Positions 28,042 to 35,656 of a stretch of 64,000 bases of DNA are shown here, in pieces. The first letter of the stretch is position 1. Each line of letters opens with the position of its first letter. Under the pieces are notes generated by a model that saw only the letters and a program-made list of their open reading frames with translations, did no database searches and was not told the origin of the DNA. The stretch covers positions 1 to 64,000 of the forward strand of contig JAFDZR010000025.1 in the NCBI GenBank assembly GCA_018266875.1. Direction: 5' to 3'. Origin of the DNA: Bacteroidota bacterium (lineage in GTDB: Bacteria > Bacteroidota > Ignavibacteria > Tepidaquicellales > Tepidaquicellaceae). The translations under genes were made by a program, and so were the position numbers.

Positions 28042-31000
28042 ATGGTTGAAAGAATAATAGATTTTTCAGTAAAAAACAGATTCATCATTCTGTTAATTTA
28101 CATAGGTATAGTCGGCTATGGAATATTCTCCATGATCAATACGCCTGTCGACGCTATTCCTGACCTTTCCGAAAATCAGGTTATCATATGGACCGAGTGG
28201 ATGGGGAGAAGTCCCCAGACTGTTGAAGATCAGATCACTTACCCGCTTACGACTTCTCTTCAGGGAATGCCGAAAGTGAAAGCTGTCAGAAGTCAGTCAA
28301 TGTTCGGTATGAGTTTTATTTATGTAATATTTGAAGATAACGCTGATGTATACTGGGCAAGGAGCAGAGTACTTGAAAAATTATCACAGGTGCAGTCTAC
28401 GCTTCCGGACGGAGTCAAACCCGTCATCGGTCCTGACGGTACGGGTGTCGGTCATGTCTACTGGTATCATCTCATAAGCAGTAAATATGATCTCGGCGAA
28501 CTGCGGGCGCTGCAGGATTATTATCTGAAATTAGGTCTTCAGTCAGTTGAAGGTGTTGCTGAAGTTGCTTCAGTCGGAGGATTTGTAAAGCAGTATCAGA
28601 TAGATGTGGATCCGGTAAAACTCTCAGCATTCGGAATCAGAATAAGCGATATTGCAATGGCAGTTCAGCGGAGTAATAAGGATGTAGGAGGAAGAAATAT
28701 TGAATCTTCAGACATAGAATATTTTGTAAGAGGGAAAGGATATATTACTGATGTAAGCGATATAGAAGAGATAACGCTGATGACTGGAACAAACGGAATC
28801 CCGGTTAAAATAAAAGATATTGGCGCAGTTCAGATCGGCGGTGACATTAGAAGAGGAATGCTGGATTTCAACGGCGAAGGAGAAGTGGTAGGAGGCATTA
28901 TAGTAATGAGATACGGCGAGAATGCTCAGACAGTGATAGACAGGGTGAAGGAAAAACTTTCTGAACTCGAGAAAGGTCTTCCGGAAGGAATTAAGATTGA
29001 AACATCATATGACAGAAGCGATCTTATATCACGGGCGATCACAACTCTCCGTGACGCAATAATAGAAGAATCTATTATCGTCAGTCTTATAGTTCTTCTG
29101 TTTCTTTTTCACTTCCGGAGCGCTTTAAGAATTCTGATCGAAATACCGGTAGCAATACTTATTTCTTTTATTCTGATGCGTCAGTTTGGAATCACTTCAA
29201 ATATCATGAGTCTCGGAGGTCTCATTATTTCAATTGGCATCCTTGTCGACGCATCAATAGTAATGGTTGAAAATGCATACAGAAATTTAGCTTTAGCTCA
29301 GGAGAAGGGTGAAAAAATAGATTATAAGGAAATTTCCGCAAAGTCCGCAAAGCAGGTGGGAAGGGCAATATTTTTTTCAGAAGCAATAATCGTTGTTTCA
29401 TTTCTACCGGTATTCATGCTTGAAGGACAGGAAGGAAAACTTTTTCATCCGCTTGCTTTTACAAAAACTTTTGCAATAGCCGGATCAGCTCTGATAACGA
29501 TAACGCTTGTTCCCATGCTGATGACACTATTCATGAAAGGAAAATTTTTCAGAGAGGAGCAGAATCCGGTTACAAGATTTTTCAGCAGACTTTATGATCC
29601 TGTACTTAGACTTGCATTAAAATACAGGAAGACCACTCTCGGAATAAATCTAATTGCATTGCTCATAACAATACCATTGATAATGAATACTGGAAGCGAA
29701 TTCATGCCTCCGCTCGATGAGGGAAGTTTGCTGTTCATGCCGACAATGCTGCCGAATGTTTCTATTACTGAAGCGAAGAGAATAGTTCAGGTTCAGGATG
29801 CAATTATAAAAAGTCTGCCGGAAGTCGAATCAGTGCTTGGAAAGGTCGGCAGAGCGGAAACGCCTACAGATCCGGCGCCTGTCAGCATGATAGAAACAAT
29901 AATTATTTTAAAGGATAAATCCGAATGGAGAAAAGGATTGACCAAAGCTGATATTGTCAGTGAACTTAATTCAAAACTCCGGATACCGGGCGTAAGCAAC
30001 GGCTGGACCCAGCCTATAATCAACAGGATAAATATGCTTTCCACAGGAATCAGAACGGATCTTGGAATCAAAATATTCGGTGAGAACCTCGATACTCTGG
30101 AAAAACTTGCAGTAAGAGCTGAAGATCTTGTCAGAAATATTCCCGGAGCAGCAGATGTCTATGCAGAGAGAACACAGGGCGGCTCTTATATTGATATTGA
30201 CGTAAACAGGAAAGCAATCTCAAGATACGGACTGAATGTGGGAGATGTGCTTGATGTAATTGAGATCGCAATCGGAGGTGAAAATATTTCCACGACAGTC
30301 GAAGGAAGAAGAAGATTCCCGGTCAGGGTCAGGTATATGAAAGATTACAGACTTGATCCGGAAGCGCTCAAAAATGTTTGGGTCACTTTATCAGGAAGCG
30401 GCATCAGTTCAATGTCGCCGGGAAATTATTCCGCAAATTCGAATACTGCAGGTAGTTATACCGGTAAAACACGGATACCGCTTGGAGAACTTGCAGATAT
30501 AAAAATAACATCAGGACCTCCGATGATCTCATCTGAAAACGCTTTGCTCAGATCTGTTGTATTTCTGAATGTAAGAGGCAGGGATATGGGAAGTTTTGTA
30601 AATGAGGCAAAGGAAGTTCTGGATAAAGACCTTACGCCATTACTGCCGCCCGGATATTTTTACTCATGGAGCGGACAGTGGGAAAATCAGATACGTGCAA
30701 AGAAAAGACTGGAATTAATAATTCCGGTGGTTTTCCTTATCATTTTTGTAATGCTTTATTTTACGTTTAAGAATTTTCTTGAAGCCGTTCTGGTAATGTT
30801 ATCAGTTCCTTTCGCGCTGATCGGAGGTGTGTATTATATGTCTATTCTGAATCTTAATTTTTCTGTCGCTATCTGGGTTGGATTTATTGCATTATACGGA
30901 ATTGCTGTTGAGACGGGTGTTATAATGGTATTATATCTTCAGGAAGCTCTCGATAAAAAGATCATGGATAAAGGAGAAAACATAACACATAAAGATCTTC

Positions 31001-31272
31001 TTGAAGCAACTGAAGCAGGAGCGATACTGAGACTGCGTCCAAAACTTATGACAGTAGCCACAGCATTGCTGGGACTGATACCTGTAATGTGGGCAACAGG
31101 AACAGGCGCTGACCTTGCAAAACCGCTGGCAGTTCCTCTGATAGGCGGCATTTTAACATCAGCTGTTCATGTCCTGTTCGTAACACCGGTAATTTTTGTA
31201 ATAATTAAAGAACACTTCAGAAAAAAAGGTAAATTGAAAAAATCCGAAATGGCTGAATTTATGGTACACTGA
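28042..31272 (+). CDS. cusA: CusA/CzcA-family heavy-metal RND efflux pump
   Basis: A 1076-residue inner-membrane RND transporter. The N-terminus follows CusA closely: INTPVDAIPDLSENQVIIWT, QTVEDQITYPLTTSLQGMPK, YWARSRVLEKLSQVQ and EVASVGGFVKQYQIDVDP. The TM4 region IGILVDASIVMVENAYRNL carries the conserved acidic proton-relay residue. The second half begins GSEFMPPLDEGSLLFMPTML and ends with the C-terminal TM block (IALYGIAVETGVIMVLYLQ). The sequence fits the monovalent-cation (Cu/Ag) branch better than CzcA, judged by the N-terminal half. It works with the outer-membrane channel, adaptor and HMA lipoprotein genes upstream. Just after the stop is a GTTCAAT microsatellite (about 31274-31296). 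Confidence 0.93.
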   Translation: MVERIIDFSVKNRFIILLIYIGIVGYGIFSMINTPVDAIPDLSENQVIIWTEWMGRSPQTVEDQITYPLTTSLQGMPKVKAVRSQSMFGMSFIYVIFEDNADVYWARSRVLEKLSQVQSTLPDGVKPVIGPDGTGVGHVYWYHLISSKYDLGELRALQDYYLKLGLQSVEGVAEVASVGGFVKQYQIDVDPVKLSAFGIRISDIAMAVQRSNKDVGGRNIESSDIEYFVRGKGYITDVSDIEEITLMTGTNGIPVKIKDIGAVQIGGDIRRGMLDFNGEGEVVGGIIVMRYGENAQTVIDRVKEKLSELEKGLPEGIKIETSYDRSDLISRAITTLRDAIIEESIIVSLIVLLFLFHFRSALRILIEIPVAILISFILMRQFGITSNIMSLGGLIISIGILVDASIVMVENAYRNLALAQEKGEKIDYKEISAKSAKQVGRAIFFSEAIIVVSFLPVFMLEGQEGKLFHPLAFTKTFAIAGSALITITLVPMLMTLFMKGKFFREEQNPVTRFFSRLYDPVLRLALKYRKTTLGINLIALLITIPLIMNTGSEFMPPLDEGSLLFMPTMLPNVSITEAKRIVQVQDAIIKSLPEVESVLGKVGRAETPTDPAPVSMIETIIILKDKSEWRKGLTKADIVSELNSKLRIPGVSNGWTQPIINRINMLSTGIRTDLGIKIFGENLDTLEKLAVRAEDLVRNIPGAADVYAERTQGGSYIDIDVNRKAISRYGLNVGDVLDVIEIAIGGENISTTVEGRRRFPVRVRYMKDYRLDPEALKNVWVTLSGSGISSMSPGNYSANSNTAGSYTGKTRIPLGELADIKITSGPPMISSENALLRSVVFLNVRGRDMGSFVNEAKEVLDKDLTPLLPPGYFYSWSGQWENQIRAKKRLELIIPVVFLIIFVMLYFTFKNFLEAVLVMLSVPFALIGGVYYMSILNLNFSVAIWVGFIALYGIAVETGVIMVLYLQEALDKKIMDKGENITHKDLLEATEAGAILRLRPKLMTVATALLGLIPVMWATGTGADLAKPLAVPLIGGILTSAVHVLFVTPVIFVIIKEHFRKKGKLKKSEMAEFMVH

Positions 31273-31555
31273 GTTCAATGTTCAATGTTCAATGTTAAAT
31301 CTCCGGATATTTTCCGTACGTTATCAGCATATAAATTTACTTGGAGGACCAATCCTATCATATTTAACCAAAATAATTTTTTCTAACTGTTACTTTTAAA
31401 TTTAATTATTTTTTATTAAGTTAATACATTCCAAAAAAAGAAATCATTCGCTTTTTGTTTTGAGAATAGTTATTCAATTAAATTGTGGAGTCCAGATACC
31501 ACTAAAAAAACGGGGCAAATCCGAAAAGCCTTAAGAGTAGGAAAAAATCTATTAC

Positions 31556-32233
31556 ATGAAAAAAAATTTAGCTGAATTTATCGGAACATTCTGGCTGGTA
31601 TTCGGTGGATGCGGAAGCGCACTTCTTGCCGCGGGATTTCCCGATGTCGGAATAGGACTGGTTGGTGTTTCTTTTGCTTTTGGTCTTACAGTATTGACAA
31701 TAGTTTATGCTCTTGGGCATGTTTCCGGCGCTCACCTTAATCCGGCAGTAACTATTGGTTTGTGGTTCGGCGGCAGAATTTCCGTAAAGGAGATAGCCCC
31801 ATACGTTATATCTCAGATCCTCGGAGGTATAGCCGCAGCATGTGTTCTTTATGTAATTGTTACTGGTAATGGCTCTCCATTAGGAGATTTCGCAGCAAAT
31901 GGTTACGGTGATCATTCACCCGGCAAATATAATTTGATTGCATGTATTGTAACAGAATTTGTGATGACTTTTATGTTTTTACTGATAATTCTCGGATCAA
32001 CTGATGAAAAAGCTCCCAAGGGTTTTGCCGGATTGTCGATCGGTCTTGCTCTTACTCTTATTCATCTTGTCAGCATTCCGGTAACAAATACTTCTGTTAA
32101 TCCGGCAAGAAGCATAAGTCAGGCAATTTTCGTGGGTGACTGGGCTATGTCACAACTCTGGATGTTTATAGTTATTCCAATTGCAGGCGGAGCGGTTGCG
32201 GGTATTGTTTACAGGTATTTTAAGTCTGAATAA
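31556..32233 (+). CDS. aqpZ: aquaporin Z-type water channel
   Basis: A 225-residue MIP-family protein with six transmembrane helices and both NPA half-helices: [11 protein letters not shown] (NPA at 62-64) and NTSVNPARS (NPA at 182-184). Phe near 42, His170 and Arg at 185 match the narrow aromatic/arginine filter of water-selective AqpZ rather than the wide glycerol-facilitator filter. It speeds osmotic water flow across the inner membrane. The 283-bp upstream region has no recognised element beyond a short GTTCAAT microsatellite. A bidirectional terminator separates it from the convergent glutamine synthetase gene. Confidence 0.93.
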   Translation: MKKNLAEFIGTFWLVFGGCGSALLAAGFPDVGIGLVGVSFAFGLTVLTIVYALGHVSGAHLNPAVTIGLWFGGRISVKEIAPYVISQILGGIAAACVLYVIVTGNGSPLGDFAANGYGDHSPGKYNLIACIVTEFVMTFMFLLIILGSTDEKAPKGFAGLSIGLALTLIHLVSIPVTNTSVNPARSISQAIFVGDWAMSQLWMFIVIPIAGGAVAGIVYRYFKSE

Positions 32234-32238
32234 TTAAA

Positions 32239-32281
32239 AAAAGCACAGTGTAATATCAATTATTTATTACACTGTGCTTTT
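32239..32281. terminator. strong bidirectional terminator
   Basis: AAAAGCACAGTGTAATA at 32239-32255 pairs perfectly with TATTACACTGTGCTTTT at 32265-32281 around a 9-nt loop, a 17-bp stem with an A-run on the left and a T-run on the right. It lies between the convergent aqpZ (+) and glutamine synthetase (-) genes and can serve both. Confidence 0.9.
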
Positions 32282-32321
32282 CATATACTTTAAGATTATT
32301 TTTTTCCCCGAAAAATTTATA

Positions 32322-33827
32322 CTACATATGATGCATAAATTTTTTAACCAGTTCTCTTATCTCTTCATCTTTACCGTACAACTTTTCACTTAAATTCTTA
32401 TCGTCAAATGATCTCAGATATTTGATGACTCTGTCTACAGTACCTGCAGGGAAGATATTGTTTCTTTCAAAAAAAGATCTGTCTTTTTCCAGAGCTTCAG
32501 CGGATTCGAAACATGATACAGGAAGATGTTCAAGCGCACCGGTTCTGGATTTATTTTCATCCTTAAAAATATTAACGCTGACATAGAGTTCTTCTGATCT
32601 CTTCAGCGCATCAGGATTTTCGAGTCCGTACTGCGCTGCCATAATTATTCCTGCAAGTAAATGATAGATATCTGCTGAGCCGTCAGGAGTTCTGATCTCT
32701 ATTGTCTGTTTACCGGGAATATAAGGCACGTCATAGCGTTCGTATGGATTAGCATCCCTTACCATATTGGTTTTTGCGATCCATCCGAGCGGCACTCTTA
32801 CAAGAGCTGATCGGTTTGTATCGCCCCAGCAGATATTAGTCGGAGCTTCCTGGTGAGGAACAAGCCGCAGATATGACAGGGGAACGGTGTTTCCGAATGC
32901 GGTCAGAGCTCTTGCTTTTTCGAGCAGTCCGGAAATGATCTTCTTTGCTGTATCGGTAATTCCGTTATCATCAGCCATCTGGTTTATGCCGTCCTTTTCC
33001 GCCTGAATATGAATATGCATACCGCTGCCGGCTTTGCCGGAAGTGATCTTCGGAGCGAAGCTTACATTCACTCCGTATTTCTGTCCCAGCATTCTGAGAA
33101 TCCATTTTCCAATTACCAGCTGATCGGCAGCGTCTTCAGCGTCTACAGGCTGAAACTCAATTTCATGCTGTTCAAAATATTCATCTCCCGAAGTAAAATT
33201 CCCGACTTCAGAATGGCCGTATTTGATTTTACTACCTGTCTGAGCCATCAGCGACATAGCTTCTTTTCTGAGATTTTCCCATTTGCAGAACGGCTGGGAA
33301 ATATGATAGCCTTTCTGATCTTCAGCGGGATAAAGCGGTTCCTTTTTGCCGAAGACATAGAATTCAAGTTCGCCCATCGCTTTGAATGTCAGACCGGTCG
33401 CTTTTTTGAATTCAGCATGAGCTTTTTTAAGGATATGTTCCGGAGCGCTTTCAAGCGGATGACCGTCCTTGGTATAAAATGAACAAAGAATGTCAAGTGA
33501 AGGAACTTCAGAAAAAGGATTTACGAATGCCGAACTGAAACGGGGGATAACGTAGAGATCGCTTGAAGCTGCTTCGACATAGGAAAAAAGGCTGGAGCCG
33601 TCAACTCTTTCGCCTGTTGAAAGAATTGATTCAAGATAGTCGCGGCTGGTGACAACAAAATTTAAAGTCTTTAATTTTCCGTCTTCTGCGACATAACGGA
33701 AATTAACCATTTCAATACCGTTCTCATCTATAAATCTGATGATATCATGACGCGTAAATTCATTTGCAGGTTTCTTGAGAAATTTTACAAGCTTATTCGG
33801 ATTTAAAGAAACTTCATATTCCCTCAT
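32322..33827 (-). CDS. glutamine synthetase family protein
   Basis: A 501-residue protein with the GS beta-grasp N-terminal domain (about 30-130, VNFRYVAEDGKLKTL) and the catalytic domain. Visible elements are MGELEFYVFG (Glu metal ligands), EIEFQPVDAEDAADQ, GSGMHIHIQ (His loop), LRLVPHQEAPTNICWGDTNR and IEIRTPDGSADIYHLLAG. It is longer than and diverged from type I GlnA: the usual NSYKRL motif reads PLSYLRL here. It could be a true glutamine synthetase or a gamma-glutamyl-ligase paralogue acting on another amine; the sequence alone does not decide. It is probably monocistronic, ending at the shared terminator. Confidence 0.82.
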   Translation of the reverse strand: MREYEVSLNPNKLVKFLKKPANEFTRHDIIRFIDENGIEMVNFRYVAEDGKLKTLNFVVTSRDYLESILSTGERVDGSSLFSYVEAASSDLYVIPRFSSAFVNPFSEVPSLDILCSFYTKDGHPLESAPEHILKKAHAEFKKATGLTFKAMGELEFYVFGKKEPLYPAEDQKGYHISQPFCKWENLRKEAMSLMAQTGSKIKYGHSEVGNFTSGDEYFEQHEIEFQPVDAEDAADQLVIGKWILRMLGQKYGVNVSFAPKITSGKAGSGMHIHIQAEKDGINQMADDNGITDTAKKIISGLLEKARALTAFGNTVPLSYLRLVPHQEAPTNICWGDTNRSALVRVPLGWIAKTNMVRDANPYERYDVPYIPGKQTIEIRTPDGSADIYHLLAGIIMAAQYGLENPDALKRSEELYVSVNIFKDENKSRTGALEHLPVSCFESAEALEKDRSFFERNNIFPAGTVDRVIKYLRSFDDKNLSEKLYGKDEEIRELVKKFMHHM

Positions 33828-33926
33828 AGGTTAATTCAGAATATTGATTATAAAGTTAATATAAAAAATTCAGCACAGAAAAATTATTAATCAAAAAATA
33901 TTTTATATCAGGTGCAGGAAAATACC

Positions 33927-34646
33927 TTATTCCATAAAAATGACTTTTCCTGTCGAAACATCATAGAGACCTCCTATGATATCAATCTCTCCTTTATCTT
34001 CCATCTCTTTAAGGATAGGGCTGCTCTTTCTGATATTGTCCATAGCCAGAACAACATTCTCATCAGTGACCTTATCTACATAAGCCTTATTCTTGGAATT
34101 CTTTTCGCCTGTAAACGAAGATGAACTGTCCACAGCCGGCTGAATTTTTTCAAGGAGCTCGGTTATATTGCCGAGTTTGACTCCGTCGATAGCGGATTTG
34201 ACCGCGCCGCAATCAGTATGACCTAAAACTAAAATAAGTTTGGAGCCGACAACTTTACATCCGTATTCCATGCTTGCAAGAATATCCGGATTAATTATAT
34301 TGCCTGCTACCCTTGCAATAAAAATATCTCCGATACCCAGGTCGAAGACTTTTTCTACCGGAACTCTCGAATCAAGACATGACAATACAACTGCGAGCGG
34401 AAACTGACTGCCTGAAGTCTGGATTATCTGTTTTGGATAATCCATAAAAGTAAGATTTCCTTTTACAAATTTTTCATTTCCCTGTTTCATGATCTCAATA
34501 ACGTTCTCAGGAGTTTTTGCCTGCTGAATTTCCTTAGTCATTACGTCATTTCTGTATGTAGTATTTTCTGCGGTGTTCTCTTTCTTTTCGCCACAGGAAA
34601 TAAGCAAAAAGGAAAACAGCAGAATTAACAGTATATTAACTCTCAT
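33927..34646 (-). CDS. beta-class carbonic anhydrase, lipoprotein
   Basis: A 239-residue protein with a lipoprotein signal peptide (lipobox LISC, Cys18), so it is exported and membrane-anchored. The catalytic domain has the beta-CA set: VVLSCLDSRVPVE with zinc ligand Cys90 and the Asp92-Arg94 dyad, GDIFIARVAGNI, and ILVLGHTDCGAVK with His143 and Cys146. Beta-CAs interconvert CO2 and bicarbonate and are usually cytoplasmic; an extracytoplasmic lipid-anchored form suggests a periplasmic role in pH or CO2 supply. Two membrane-associated genes on the same strand follow at loose spacing (about 110 nt). Confidence 0.9.
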   Translation of the reverse strand: MRVNILLILLFSFLLISCGEKKENTAENTTYRNDVMTKEIQQAKTPENVIEIMKQGNEKFVKGNLTFMDYPKQIIQTSGSQFPLAVVLSCLDSRVPVEKVFDLGIGDIFIARVAGNIINPDILASMEYGCKVVGSKLILVLGHTDCGAVKSAIDGVKLGNITELLEKIQPAVDSSSSFTGEKNSKNKAYVDKVTDENVVLAMDNIRKSSPILKEMEDKGEIDIIGGLYDVSTGKVIFME

Positions 34647-34757
34647 GATTAATAGGTTTTGATTAATAAAAAGATTTAGAGGAATGTAAAAATTATGATT
34701 ATGAATTACGATTCTTAAATTAATCTTAAGGATTCTTTATGACAAGTAAAAAAATCA

Positions 34758-35459
34758 TTACTGATTACAGACCGGCATAGAAAATAGAACTATCAATGTT
34801 GCAAAAAATAATACAGCAGACATTACAATAGAAAAGATCCGCATAGAGTGTGATCTTAAAGTACCTGCTATTCCTCCGAAAAACAAAACGGATGAAAAAA
34901 TTACTGTAAGAAGCACGTATTTGTCTGAATACTCGTTCGCTTTCTGGGCTTCATTCATTGATTCTTCTGATTTGATCTTCATCTGCTCTGATTTCTCTTC
35001 AAATTCAGTTTTGTATGATTTCATCTGAAAGGGAGATTTTGGAGCATTTTCAGTTACAAGAGGTTTTGTTTCAAGCCATTCCAGCGTTGCTTTTTTAAGA
35101 ACAGGATTAAATCTTTCAAAGTAAAAATCCGCTATTTCATTATCATTCTTATGCAATGCTTCTATGTATTTAATAAATAAAACTGCATCAAAAGACCTGT
35201 ATTCTGTGTTAAGGACATTGTATTCAGATATGAGTCTTCCCTCCCTTATCTCATCTGCAAGTCTGAAAGTCTGAACACCTCCCCAAAGAGTAGACTGGTA
35301 AGCGCACCATGCTGAAGCTACTGTTGCAAGCGCCAGCAGGACTGCGGTGATTATTTCCATTGTCTGGCTTCGTTCATCCTTATGTATTATGCTGAAGATA
35401 TTATTAAGCAGTCTGTTGTTTTCCTGCAGAAGTTTGTTCTGATTTTCGGTTTCAGGCAT
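34758..35459 (-). CDS. uncharacterised membrane protein (DUF4337-like layout)
   Basis: A 233-residue protein. A short N-terminal amphipathic region is followed by a TM segment at about 36-52 (IITAVLLALATVASAWCAYQ), a long soluble helical middle (YRSFDAVLFIKYIEALH, EFEEKSEQMKIKSEESMNEA, predicted coiled coil), and two TM segments near the C-terminus (about 180-200 and 208-228). The layout resembles DUF4337-type proteins, though I cannot confirm the family. The ATG start is supported by the MPETENQNKLL N-terminus. No function can be assigned. Confidence 0.75.
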   Translation of the reverse strand: MPETENQNKLLQENNRLLNNIFSIIHKDERSQTMEIITAVLLALATVASAWCAYQSTLWGGVQTFRLADEIREGRLISEYNVLNTEYRSFDAVLFIKYIEALHKNDNEIADFYFERFNPVLKKATLEWLETKPLVTENAPKSPFQMKSYKTEFEEKSEQMKIKSEESMNEAQKANEYSDKYVLLTVIFSSVLFFGGIAGTLRSHSMRIFSIVMSAVLFFATLIVLFSMPVCNQ

Positions 35460-35553
35460 TTTCTTAAAAAATAGATTTTATAATAATTAAAATAATAAAT
35501 CTTTAAAGAAAAATCAGTTAATACTGATTCGTTAAAGCGGATGAAAAAATTTT

Positions 35554-35599
35554 AAAAAAACAGAATACTCCTTTCCGGGATTTCCGGAAAGGAATATTT
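35554..35599 (-). terminator. rho-independent terminator of arylsulfatase 1
   Basis: Read on the minus strand, AATATTCCTTTCCGG, a 5-nt loop, CCGGAAAGGAGTATT and then a T-run, about 58 nt after the sulfatase stop. The stem is near perfect, with one G-T pair. Confidence 0.85.
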
Positions 35600-35656
35600 T
35601 GATTAAATGCGGAGTGGAAATATAATTCGCTTTTCTAATTTTCAAAACAGTGTTAT

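Noticed and set aside
31273-31555. Riboswitch upstream of aquaporin
   Set aside because: Only a GTTCAAT microsatellite and A/T-rich DNA were found; no recognisable aptamer fold.
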